DNA of 64,000 nt from Aureobasidium sp. EXF-3400. Lineage: Eukaryota; Ascomycota; Dothideomycetes; Dothideales; Saccotheciaceae. The notes beneath the pieces are model-generated. The model was not told where the DNA came from, did no database searches, and was given only the letters and a program-made list of their open reading frames with translations. Below are positions 1 to 9,578 of the stretch, one piece after another (within the stretch, counting starts at the first letter, position 1; the number at the start of each line of letters is the position of its first letter). Location: the NCBI GenBank assembly GCA_024195585.1, contig SWBL01000024.1, positions 186,001 to 250,000 on the forward strand. The letters run 5' to 3'. The position numbers and the translations under genes are program-made.

Positions 1-761
1 AGGAGAATTGGTGATTCTCAAGCTGCGGTCAAAGGAGCTACATGGAGTCAAATTGATCCGGCCGGGATAATATACTCTATATACTGCTAAACTCCTTGAG
101 ATGTTTAGCTTCATTAACCTTTTTGTCAATGACAGTTGACAATCTAGTATCCCATAGAAGGTTCCTTACAATACCCACAACCTGTAGAGCATTTTCCGAC
201 CTTACAAAGAACTAATTATTTTCTTCGAGTCCACGGTTTCTTGTTTTAGGACACAACAGGTAGACAAACATAAAAGCTGTAGCACTTGTGCATATATAGT
301 AAAGATAGTTTATCAAGAGTTATATAGTATAGAACAGGATCTTTTCTGGACTGACTGATATTTTCATCCAATGGTTCTGCATCTAACAGATATTACCCGT
401 CTTTCGAGCCATCCACCTCGCTCTCGCCACTTCCGCAGTTGCTTGAGAGCCAAAATGTTCTGAACCAAGCTTCGATGGAAGTTCATGGTGTCGGATTCAT
501 CCAGAAAGCATAATCCTGACTGAATCTTATAGAAGACGCAATGACAGTTGCAGATGCGAGATTGGAGGAGTCAAACACGACTCTTAGATAGGAATTAGAT
601 GTTTCGGAAGACAAAGCTTGAGGAGACAAATTCTCGAACGCCACCACTGATCACCGCACCAGCTCGAGAAGACACGCAAGCACAAGAGCAGTCACGGAGC
701 GCGTGAGCTTCTTACAAGCAGGAATAAGTAAAGATACTGTCACAAGCGTGACACCTCAATC
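1..761. other. Gene-poor left edge, partly A+T-rich
   Basis: No convincing coding sequence is seen. Bases about 60-360 are A+T-rich with runs resembling the TATAGTATA-type words found in the A+T-rich island near 56.8 kb. This could be a decayed transposon edge, but no repeat ends are visible. No signal-peptide exon for the downstream LysM gene was found here. Confidence 0.4.
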
Positions 762-1977
762 GTGGCACGAGCAACTTCGACTGCTCTCCCGCTCGCCAAC
801 GGGACACGAGATGATTGCGAATTATATTTCGACGGCGCAATCTTCCAAGTCAATGTCTCCTTCTGGGACTCTGTATGTCAGATGGCAGCATTGTCCTTTA
901 ACGTCGATTTGGACTCATTTGGTACTTGGAATCAAGGACTCAACGTCTCGTCCTCGCTGTGTTCGTTCCAGTCTGGAGCCCAATGCTGTGCGAGGCTTTA
1001 CCTCGAAGATCCTGTCCAAGAAGACGATGATGGAGCATCTTCGCAGTCAGATCTTCCCGTCAGGGTAAGTTCGACTAGATGTGTATCGTGGCATCTTGAG
1101 ATTTGCTCACACATACCAGGATGGTGCATCTGTCAATTGTACCTTCTTTGCAGATGTAGTTGACGGCAGTACGTGCCAATCAGTCCTAGACGATTATTGC
1201 TTGACCATTGATCAATTCTACAACTACAACCCTGCGGTTGGTAAAGATTGCTCTAACTTAGGGACAAAATATCAATACTGTGTTGAAAATCCTGATTACG
1301 TGGATGTCATCGACGGTGACGGTCCTGGCAGTGACACAAGCAGTTCCGGAAGCAGGTCAATTTCGTCAACTTCAACTTCGAGCACGGTCAAGGGACTATC
1401 GCCTTCGACCCCAACTCAGGCAGGACAACCTTCCGACTGTGGACGTTGGTATACAGCACAGGCAGGCGATTCGTGTTCATCTGTTGCAGACAAAGCCTTC
1501 ATCACACTTGATCAGTTTTACAGCTGGAACCCTGCTGTTTCCAAAGATTGTAGTAGCGGCTTCTGGGGAGGTGTAGTGATTCTCGATCTATGAAGAGCTC
1601 TACAGATACTGATTCAGCATTCATCCAGGGTACGCATATTGTGTAGGTACAGCAGATACAGCTTCTGTGACCCGCTCCGTGACAACAGCCGGCCCAACGA
1701 CCACAGGAACGGTGAGCACGCCTACACCAATCTAGACCAACAATGTGGTATCGAATTGCAACAAGTATGCTGCTGCTGAGGACGGCGATTATTGTTCTGT
1801 ATGTCATCTGAGCACAGCACTTGACTAAATACTAACATGCAGCAGTTGTTCGCTAAGAACAATGGGATTTCCCTGACTGATTTGTATTCCTGGAATGCGG
1901 TCTTGGAATCCGATGGCTCGGGATGTGCCAATAGCTTTTGGCTGGGCTATTACTACTGTATAGGTGCGTCAGGTTGA
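762..1977 (+). pseudogene. LysM-domain (chitin-binding) protein gene, interrupted by a stop codon
   Basis: This encodes a secreted-type LysM protein of the kind fungi use to bind chitin or chitin oligomers. Proposed exons are 762-1064, 1120-1570, 1629-1798 and 1853-1977; introns start GTAAGT, GTGTAG and GTATGT. Three LysM-like cores are readable: CLTIDQFYNYNPAVGKDC, FITLDQFYSWNPAVSKDC and ISLTDLYSWNAVLESDGSGC, each with flanking cysteines. An N-terminal region typical of multi-LysM proteins (PLANGTRDDCELYFDG) precedes them. Two defects are visible: an in-frame TAG at 1733-1735 in the Thr/Pro-rich linker before the third LysM, and no ATG plus signal peptide at the 5' end (762 is a GTG inside the reading frame). 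A 24-nt stretch with GT...AG ends spans the stop but is too short for a normal intron. I therefore read it as a decayed gene. A truncated two-LysM product or a sequencing error is possible. Confidence 0.72.
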
Positions 1978-2050
1978 GCAACAGACAGCCATCTTAAGTC
2001 AAGGGAGCTTTGCATGTTGTCGAGTATGAATAGAATGCACGATCCGATAC

Positions 2051-3681
2051 TCATTCCCTACCGTACCAATCGTGATACTCGATCACACCGTCCTCTCCCA
2101 ATAGATCGCTCCAAGCCCGTCCCAGCTCTTCGTTCATGCGCCATGAGCTCGGCACTCGCCAGTATAGCCTTCGTTGGTGTCTACGCTCGCTGTCGCCTGT
2201 GAAGTCCCGAAGGCAACCGGCATCTATCTCGCCCGACACAAGGTAGAGGAATTGAAATAGCTGGTATGGCGCACAGTCTGGCATATCGGAACTGGCTGTA
2301 AAAATCCTCAAAGCTGGCATCTGTCCAGCTACTTGTACCATACTAATGAGCATAGCTTCGAGTCTTTGCGACGGCCAGGTTCTGAGCACATCGCCCCATT
2401 CCGCGTCGTCAAGATCTTCAGTTTCGTCGTCTTGGCGCGCAGGATCGTACTCTTGATCAAAGTTGGTGATTTTGGCTTGATCTTCTTGAGTCTTATGTAT
2501 GCGTTCCAGCACGAGACGTCGAGAAACCAGATTCCTGTATTGCTCAATGCCAACAGTGTTTGGTTCTCTCTCGAAGAACCAACCACCATCTGCCGCCATT
2601 GGGCTGTAGTTGATCTCTAAACGACTAAGACTAGGCCACATGGGTGACCTCGACGATAGCTTAGACTGCTGGAAGAACTGTTCTGAAAGAACAACGCTAT
2701 GGAGAACCAGAGTTCTCAGGTCGGTCATCGACGATAGCAGTTTCAAAGACTGACTCAGATGATCTACCGGCACATGCGGTAGCAAAATGCTAGGGACGAT
2801 AATGTTCACGTCAGATGGTGTTTCGTTGACAAAGCGGAGCTCGATCGTCCGCAGCGACGGACAGATCTCCACAAGCGACTGTACTTGCTTGGAAAAGTCT
2901 ACATTTGAACAATGTTAGCCAACTTGTCTGTAGGAGAAAAAGCAGTTGATGACTCGTTGATGACATCCGTCGGCATTAGCTTTCTGCGCCCTGCCCTCAG
3001 AGCTTCATAATCGCCGCTGCCAGGTGATGCGCTTTTCAGAAACAGACACTTACCGTAACGCGCTTTGCGCCGGGACACCGAGTTTATGTTCTTATCGTAG
3101 TCGTCCAATTCCCACTTGATGTCTTGCAGGCCAATCATCTGAGAGGCGATCGAGGCTAATAAGACTGGGTCTCGCTGGGCTGTACTTTTGAACTCGAATC
3201 GCTTAACAAGCTCAGTCCTAGGTATCAGTTTGATCGCAGCCTTTGATATGCAAGTCTCCTGTGGAAACCCTATTTCGAGAGTGATAGTCTTATTGGTTGA
3301 CCAGGAGCTCAAAATCGAGTAAAGTTCTCCAAGACTAAACAAGACGGCTTCCGTAGCCTCTTGTCTGGCAATCGCTCTTTCAGTTGCGATTTCTGATTCC
3401 AAAGCTTCATCCGTGCCGGGTGTGGGTTCAATGGTATATTTGAGTTGTTGCAAAGCAGATCTGCGATGAATTTGCTCTGCCTCGTCGCCATACACATTTG
3501 TGAAGTGTCCTAACTCGGAACTTTTCAATCTGATAGAGCTAAAAACAAGTCGCTCAACAATCTGTTGCCATTGTTTCGAGATTAGCGCATATGGTGCAAG
3601 ACATGGTCGACCCCTTGATGGTCGACCTCGAGGACAGTAACCAAGTATCTCGGTGATGATTTCTGGTGGTAGCTTGTCCAT
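2051..3681 (-). CDS. F-box domain protein
   Basis: Two exons, 3054-3681 and 2051-2898, are joined over a 155-bp intron (GTAAGT...TAG) to give about 491 aa. The ATG at 3681 is chosen because the F-box begins right there (MDKLPPEIITEILGYC) and continues to about residue 50 with the buried pattern ISKQWQQIVERLVF. The rest is charged and helical with no recognisable repeat. By family knowledge, F-box proteins bind Skp1 and bring substrates to an SCF ubiquitin ligase; the substrate cannot be told here. The C-terminal half has scattered Leu-rich segments (LRTIELRFV, LRTLVLHSV, LSRLEI) that could be degenerate LRR-like repeats as in other fungal F-box proteins. It is divergent from the GH105 gene. 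Confidence 0.75.
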
Positions 3682-4323
3682 TATGGGTGGGAAGATTTCC
3701 AGGGAGATCTTGTGTGTATGTTGTAGGATGTTGACACGTGTGTTTCGGTAAAGACTGGAGGTCGATGACACGAGTCTGCCCAGGGATTGAATTTCGGAGT
3801 TTTCCGTACGTGCAAATCTATTTAGTGTGGTCAGGCGGTTGTGCTGCGATTGTAAGCTTGGAGCTTTTTTTTCCTGTGATGTTCCGTACACGCGCTTGCT
3901 TGTTTGTCTGATTGCTGATCATGTATACTGCAATTAGCTATGCCGTTTATCCGAAGGACAAATGAAGTATGCGTGAGCGTTGCCAAGATCTTGGTTGTTT
4001 CATGTCGGACAGAGAGCTGTTCCACGCTTGCACGATAAAGTCATCAGCAGCGCGAACAGCCGCCGCAGAAGGCATGGACATTGGAGTGTAGGCAAAGCGT
4101 TCTGGTAAGTGTATGGTAGGACATCTTCTCAATTAGAAGGATATTCATGACATCAGAAGACAAGATACTATTGCAAAACACCTCCTGAAGCAGCACATGT
4201 GAAGGCTAATTGACCATCACGTCACTGCGATCTGCGCACCGCGGCGGAAAAATCGTCAACACTCCCACAGCAAGCTTTCATGATTCGACTCCTTGCCTTT
4301 GCGATGCTACACGCAACCACAAT
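3682..4323. promoter_or_regulatory. Divergent intergenic region between F-box and GH105 genes
   Basis: A 642-bp stretch lies between two opposite ATGs and must hold both 5' UTRs and promoters. Only short non-conserved open frames occur. No specific operator was recognised. Confidence 0.4.
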
Positions 4324-5668
4324 ATGAAACTTCTGTATCCCTTGACTCTATTGGGCTGGTCGCTAGCCGCAGCAAGTTCCGCGATCCGTCAAGCACTGCA
4401 ATGCCCACGAAACTTCCAAGGACAAGCATCACAGATGATCGCAAGCAATATTGCGAGAAGCCAAGCTGCAGCAGCAAGTTCCGCAGGCACTGGCTTGATT
4501 GAACTCGGCATCTTCTATCAAGCCTTGCGACAAGGTATCGCAGCAACCAACGACACGGCCAACAAGCAAGAATGGACAGCATACTTGCACAACAGCACCG
4601 CAAGCGCCATCCCACTTTTCACCAATGCTACCTCTACAACTCAATTACCTCTGGATCGCTTCTCGATCGGCACAGAGATGATTCGCCAGTCACAGGAGAG
4701 AAACGACGCACACCTTGTGACTGCCATCAACATCCTGAAGGGTTCGCTTTCTCAACAGCCGCGAAATGCTAATGGAGGACTTTGGTACTACAACAACATC
4801 AACAACCTGACAGCTTACCAAAACCTCTCGTACACTGATGGCATGTACTCGTACCCCAATTTCGCTATTCTGGGTGCAGGGAATGGGAGCCAACCTTCCG
4901 ATATCCTTGGACCCGCAGCTGTATTAAAACAACTCCAGATCCTCGAAGCCATTTGTAATGATGGGACAGGCCTGCTTGTACATGGCTACGATGCCTTGAG
5001 AGCTCATCACTGGGCGATTCCAGAAACGGGGGCTAGTCCTTCTGTCTGGGGTCGCTCATTGGCATGGTATACCCTGGGTATAGTGGAAGCCCTCGATACG
5101 TTGCAGTCAATGCCTGGAGCTTTGACCACGCTGGCGGACAAGATTGCATACACCAACATGAAAATTCTCTTCGAATCCGTTATCAAAGCTCAAATCATCG
5201 CTCTCGAACGTGCTACAGCGATAGATGGCACTTACGGCGTCTGGCAAGTGGTCGACCTTCCGGGCGCGACCATCAACAACACCAGGAACTTCATAGAGAC
5301 AAGCGCAAGTTTGCTGACCGCCTACTCTTTACTCAAATCCGTTCGTCTGGAGTTCATCACATCAGCGCATCTTCGCAATAGAGCCATCAAAGCAGGCTTG
5401 GGACTTTGGGAGAACATCTCGCAGACACAAGTCACGAAAAACTCAAACGGAACATTGAGCCTTGGTGGTACTAGTTCCATCGCTACTTTGAGCGTGCAGG
5501 ATGTAAATGCCGAGGTATGTTGTATCCAGGACACGAATGCACGATGAATGGAAATGCTAATGAATGTCTTTGCAGTATTACTTTTCGAGATCGACTGTTG
5601 GCGACAGTCTGATTGGGACCAGTGCTTTCATACTGGCTAGCCTGGAAGTTGAGAGGTTGTGTGGCTGA
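4324..5668 (+). CDS. Secreted glycoside hydrolase, GH105/GH88-like (unsaturated rhamnogalacturonyl hydrolase)
   Basis: Exons 4324-5514 and 5576-5668 (61-bp intron, GTATGT, branch GCTAATGA, TTTGCAG) give about 427 aa. The ATG at 4324 begins a clear signal peptide (MKLLYPLTLLGWSLAAASSA); an upstream in-frame ATG at 4210 would bury it. The body has the alpha/alpha-barrel signatures of the YteR/YesR family: TDGMYSYPNFAILG with the family's catalytic Asp in the DGMY context, YDALRAHHWA, VWGRSLAWYTLGIVEALDTL, and a C-terminal VGDSLIGTSAFILASLEVE segment. The family removes the unsaturated uronic acid left by pectate or rhamnogalacturonan lyases. Several N-glycosylation sites fit secretion. The exact subfamily and substrate are inference. 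Confidence 0.82.
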
Positions 5669-5944
5669 AATTACAAGACTTTGGAAACTTGGAAACCACA
5701 ATATGTTGAGTCAAAAACAACAATAATCAGAACCGATCGCTCAGGAATAGAGCTTCTCGGAATGAACAGTCTACTAATTGTGGAGAACGCAGGGTGTCGA
5801 GGAGTCAACGTCGGGGGCTCGGATCCGGGTCCTCTACATTGATCAACAGCACCGCCATATATTGATTTTATGTGCACGTTCTGTTTCGTGAGTGAGTTAG
5901 AATTATCTTGGAACGAAAACAAAAACACTGTTCAAGGAGCAATC

Positions 5945-6784
5945 ATGTCGCGTGTGTCCGAATGTGAACACGATTTCCGCCGTCTCTTATGGCTGTGGGC
6001 ATATTGCTACGATAACAAGGTCAGACAATACCTGCTACCTGCAACCACGAAACCCATCGAGTTGACAATCTCGTACCTGACAGGATTGGAAACAACTCGA
6101 ATCCATATGTTCCCCTATATTCAGAATGTACTACAGAGATCTTGATCCTCTGCTCGGCGACAAGATCGTCTTTGTTCAAGATTACGTGGCTGGAATGTCT
6201 TCACAGACGGCTCTTGGGGATACTCACCGTAAGTCTAGAATCAACTCGATATACATCCCATCTTGACACATCAAATATGCTAATACCTTGTGTCTTGTAT
6301 AGTCAAAAAACAACACTTCCTCGGCTCGGTCATATTCGAACAGGAAGACAAGGATTCGGTGGTAGGAACTTGGCAGGTACAAGGAATACACCGCCGCGAT
6401 CTGGCTGACAGTACAGTGGCTTCGTGGAATGCCTACAACTACGTGAGACACTATTACCGTTGTAACGGAGAAGGGATGTGGAAGCTTGATGGACTTGAGC
6501 CTAGCAAACCGTTGTTCATGAATGGTGTGCCTCAAAACGTCATTGAAAAGTTTCGAGCATTCTTGACGCAGCTATTGTACTGGACAATGTACAGGTGCTA
6601 TTGTAGACGAGGAAGATCCCAACGTTGGGCTTTCTATTACTCTCCCATCATTAGCCAACGTCGACAAACGCCTTCCCATAGAGTGTCAGCTCCATCGACT
6701 CCTTCTTCTTTCGCCAAATCCATCAACTTCTGTAGTCTACCTTTCAACACAGACTCAAGCGTTGTTTCATTGGCAGAGCCATGA
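5945..6784 (+). CDS. Scytalone dehydratase-like protein (SnoaL/NTF2 fold)
   Basis: Exons 5945-6019, 6084-6228 and 6303-6784 are stitched by introns GTCAGA...ACAG and GTAAGT...ATAG. The spliced protein matches the scytalone dehydratase pattern: LWAYCYDNKDWKQLESIC, FRMYYRDLDPLLGDK, GDTHLKKQHFLGS, VVGTWQVQGIHRR, HYYRCNGEGMWKLDGLEPS. The Tyr-Asp pair near the N-terminus, the Tyr in MYYRD and the His of QHFLG and GIHRR sit where the family has catalytic residues. The Asn/Ser pair of the known active site is not obvious (WNAYNYVRH instead). No single exon reveals the family because all three exons use different frames. The last 50 or so residues overlap the antisense 3' end of the esterase gene and are unlike the family, so a further intron or an earlier stop is possible. 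No polyketide synthase is nearby, so a melanin role is not supported by context. Confidence 0.72.
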
Positions 6785-8322
6785 TTAGGTACCACGAACA
6801 TTGCCTCTTTTCCTCTCTTGTCGAATCTTGACCAAGGTGCTTCGCCATCGACGATGTAGCGGATGTATCTTGCCCGCCACTCCCTAATCTTCTTTACATA
6901 GTCTTCTGGTAACCTGTCTTCATATGCACCAAGTAAGGCTACAATGTCCCAAGTATGCGACGCAAATTTATTTTGCTCGAGTGGACCAGGAAAAGGGTTA
7001 CCGAGATCGAAGAGTTGGAAGTAGGTAGTTGTCTTGTCAGCCGTGCCTCTAGCCACAGCCAAGGCAGCAGAAAAGAAGCCAATGTCAGATTCAAACTGAC
7101 AGATTCTTTCTAAAGCTTCTTCGTCGGATGTGGTTTCTTTGATATCGTAGATCTGTAAGAGGTTCTCAGGGTTATCGAGGACTTCTCTGGCGATCTTGAT
7201 GAAGCTTTTGGCATGGTCTTTGCGTGAATCATCACCACGCATCATGATGTTGGAAATGCTACCGTCAAAGCTGCAAGAGCTGATGATTTGTGACTCCAGC
7301 CAGGATACCTGAGACACTTTGCCGGCGGAAATGTCACGCTGGTTTGCATGATCTTTATGCGGGATAATCTCAGTATCCACGCAAGGAGAACCAACAAACG
7401 CCAAGTCTCTGATCTTGGAAACGTCACATTTGATCATTTGCTCGGCAATCTGCATACTGCTGAGATTTTCAGTATCGATGTCGAGTTTCTTTGCTTGGGC
7501 AAGGAAGTTGTCTTGGTGTTCTGAGTGCGTCTTGTCGGGCATAGTCAATGGTGTACCAGAAAACATGATGGAGCGTTTGTATAGTGGGATCTGTCTTCCA
7601 CTCATGTTGTGCAAGCTCAAACTCTCACCACCGGCTGATTGCCCGATAGCAGTAATGTTATCCCTGTCGCCTCCAAAGCCGCCGATATTGCGCGATAGCC
7701 AGGTCAATGCGATGATCTGATCGTGCAAGCCATTGTTTGATGGCATGAGTCCTTCTGCAGCGGGAGAATGGAAGAAGCCAAGAGCACCGAGTCGATAGTT
7801 GATAGACACAAAGATCAGTGGTTTTCCCATGTCTGACGCTTGGGTGCAGAAACTGAGGGGATCATAGTACTTTCTCTGACCGCTGCCCAAGAAGAATGCA
7901 CCGCCATGGATGAAGACTACAACCGGCAAATTCGAGGCAGGGGTTGTGCCGTGTGGCGTCGTGATGGTCAAATTCAAGCAGTCCTCAGCCTGGTCTTGTT
8001 CTTCCACATCGTCAGGCAATTGGTTTGACTTGGCGTCCATGTGAGCAGATCCCAGCGGTTGTATACTTTGTGGACCTTGCTTGGTGACATCGTACGTTTC
8101 TTTGGGTATGGGCTTGGTGGTAAGTTGCTTCCTTCTTGGTACATCCGTCAATATTCCAGACCTGGCGAAACGCTGCTTGATGAAGCCATAGGGAATGGAG
8201 CGAAACTGCGTGAATCGCTCGGTAAGGGCGATACCCTGCAAAGGTCCCAAGAGTGGGTGTTCGAGGAAACTGTTTGCCATTCTGAATGCTTTCATGTGGC
8301 AAGAAGTGATTTCAGAAGACAA
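6637..8322 (-). CDS. Carboxylesterase, type B (alpha/beta hydrolase)
   Basis: A single exon of up to 561 aa; the ATG at 8280 (MANSFLEHPLLGPLQG) is an equally good start because the family homology begins there. Carboxylesterase/lipase type-B marks are clear: the oxyanion-hole segment VVVFIHGGAFFLGSG (about residues 134-148), EDCLNLTITTP just before it, SINYRLGALGF, and the nucleophile elbow GQSAGGES with Ser near residue 230. A His in the late SHTWDIVALLG segment fits the catalytic His. There is no signal peptide, so it is probably intracellular. Its 3' end converges on and may overlap the scytalone dehydratase-like gene. Substrate unknown. Confidence 0.88.
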   Translation of the reverse strand: MSSEITSCHMKAFRMANSFLEHPLLGPLQGIALTERFTQFRSIPYGFIKQRFARSGILTDVPRRKQLTTKPIPKETYDVTKQGPQSIQPLGSAHMDAKSNQLPDDVEEQDQAEDCLNLTITTPHGTTPASNLPVVVFIHGGAFFLGSGQRKYYDPLSFCTQASDMGKPLIFVSINYRLGALGFFHSPAAEGLMPSNNGLHDQIIALTWLSRNIGGFGGDRDNITAIGQSAGGESLSLHNMSGRQIPLYKRSIMFSGTPLTMPDKTHSEHQDNFLAQAKKLDIDTENLSSMQIAEQMIKCDVSKIRDLAFVGSPCVDTEIIPHKDHANQRDISAGKVSQVSWLESQIISSCSFDGSISNIMMRGDDSRKDHAKSFIKIAREVLDNPENLLQIYDIKETTSDEEALERICQFESDIGFFSAALAVARGTADKTTTYFQLFDLGNPFPGPLEQNKFASHTWDIVALLGAYEDRLPEDYVKKIREWRARYIRYIVDGEAPWSRFDKRGKEAMFVVPNHGSANETTLESVLKGRLQKLMDLAKEEGVDGADTLWEGVCRRWLMMGE

Positions 8323-8793
8323 GTCGTATTATGAGGATACATGTTGGACGTTGAGACGTGGGGATCGTCACGAAGTCGAGACGTCACTGATCTCAGAAGC
8401 ACGTGTCATAGTTTTGACTTTGCATCTCTCTTGTAGAAGAACAAGTCAACATTATTCATCCTGCATATTACAGGAACAATGGCACAGGCCACAGGTACTG
8501 ATTCATCCTTCAGTACTTGCAATGTCTGGGTGTCAAGTAGTCTGATCACCAGACGTTTACATAGCCTCGGGTAGCCAGACGATAAAAGTGGGGCTGGTCG
8601 AATCAATACCAACGTCGTCCGCCGAATTGAGGAATTCTTTCCATGTTACACATCAGGCGACATACACTCTATCAGCTGTCACAACTGCGCACTCAGTCAA
8701 TGTGGCAGACTGATTGAGCCAAAGCACACTCTTGTCCATCAATTGCTATCCATGCGACTTCGACCACAAAGACTCATCGCCTCAAGAGTCACA
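8323..8793. promoter_or_regulatory. Divergent intergenic region
   Basis: 471 bp lie between the esterase and the poly-gamma-glutamate hydrolase-like gene. Only short overlapping frames are present, with no recognisable element. Confidence 0.35.
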
Positions 8794-9414
8794 ATGACAG
8801 AAACAACACGGGCACGACGGAAATCCTTCCAAGAAATCGCCAGCGCCAAAATCGAGGACGTCGACTACAGAATCGAAGTCAAGAATCGCGGTTCTGCTAT
8901 CGTGATCATTGCGCCGCATGGTGGTGACATCGAACCAGGAACATCGCAGATAGCGGCAACGATAGCGGGTGATGATCTGTCGCTGTACGATTTCAAAGGC
9001 TTGAAGAATACGCATGGTCATCGCGAGCTGCATCTTGCTTCGCATCGGTTCGACGAACCTCGGGCATTGCAGCTTGTCGAGAGTGCTGAGACGGCAGTTG
9101 CGATACACGGAAGGAGAGATGGAGATGACCCTCGTCGAGTGTGGATTGGAGGTTTAGATAGCCGACGATGCAAGAAGACAATGGTGGAGCTAGTGAAAGC
9201 TGGGTTTGAAGCTGTAATTCGCGAGCCTGGAGAGACGCTTGCTGGGACAGCACCTTCCAATATCTGTAATCGGAGCAAGCGGAAAGCGGGAATGCAGCTT
9301 GAAATACCGAAGGCATTGAGAATTCGGTTGAAGGATGAAGGAGTGTTACGGGCCGAGTTCGCCAAGGCGGTCAACAAAGCGATACGAGAAGAGACCTTGA
9401 TTTCGAAGTATTGA
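8794..9414 (+). CDS. Poly-gamma-glutamate hydrolase family protein (phage/bacterial-type Zn peptidase)
   Basis: An intronless gene of about 207 aa. The start at 8794 (CACAATGAC context, MTETTRARRKSF) is preferred over in-frame ATGs at 8743 and 8752 because the domain begins shortly after it. The sequence carries the ordered motifs of the gamma-PGA hydrolase (PF05908) family: IVIIAPHGGDIEPGTSQIA, LYDFKGLK, LHLASHRFDEP, AVAIHGRRDGDD, VWIGGLD and a C-terminal FAKAVNKAIREE helix. The HGG, E, SHRFDEP and IHG residues are the expected zinc and catalytic positions. The family is typical of Bacillus, enterobacteria and their phages, where it cuts poly-gamma-glutamate. It is sporadic in fungi, so horizontal acquisition is a reasonable inference. 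There is no signal peptide; the substrate in a fungus is unknown. Confidence 0.85.
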   Translation: MTETTRARRKSFQEIASAKIEDVDYRIEVKNRGSAIVIIAPHGGDIEPGTSQIAATIAGDDLSLYDFKGLKNTHGHRELHLASHRFDEPRALQLVESAETAVAIHGRRDGDDPRRVWIGGLDSRRCKKTMVELVKAGFEAVIREPGETLAGTAPSNICNRSKRKAGMQLEIPKALRIRLKDEGVLRAEFAKAVNKAIREETLISKY

Positions 9415-9578
9415 ACACATGGGATCTGTTCAAAGACTTTTGTGCACTCTTAGTGTCGAGACACAACTACATATCACAGCGAAAGCGTGTTTTGGCCCTT
9501 GTCAGGAGTTAGAGTTTGAATTGAAATTCAATATTATGTTCCTTCGTTATTGATATCAGAATAAGAAACTAAGTAATC

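Noticed and set aside
1712..1735. A GT...AG interval that would remove the LysM stop as an intron
   Set aside because: Only 24 nt long and without a branch point; fungal introns here are 48 nt or longer.
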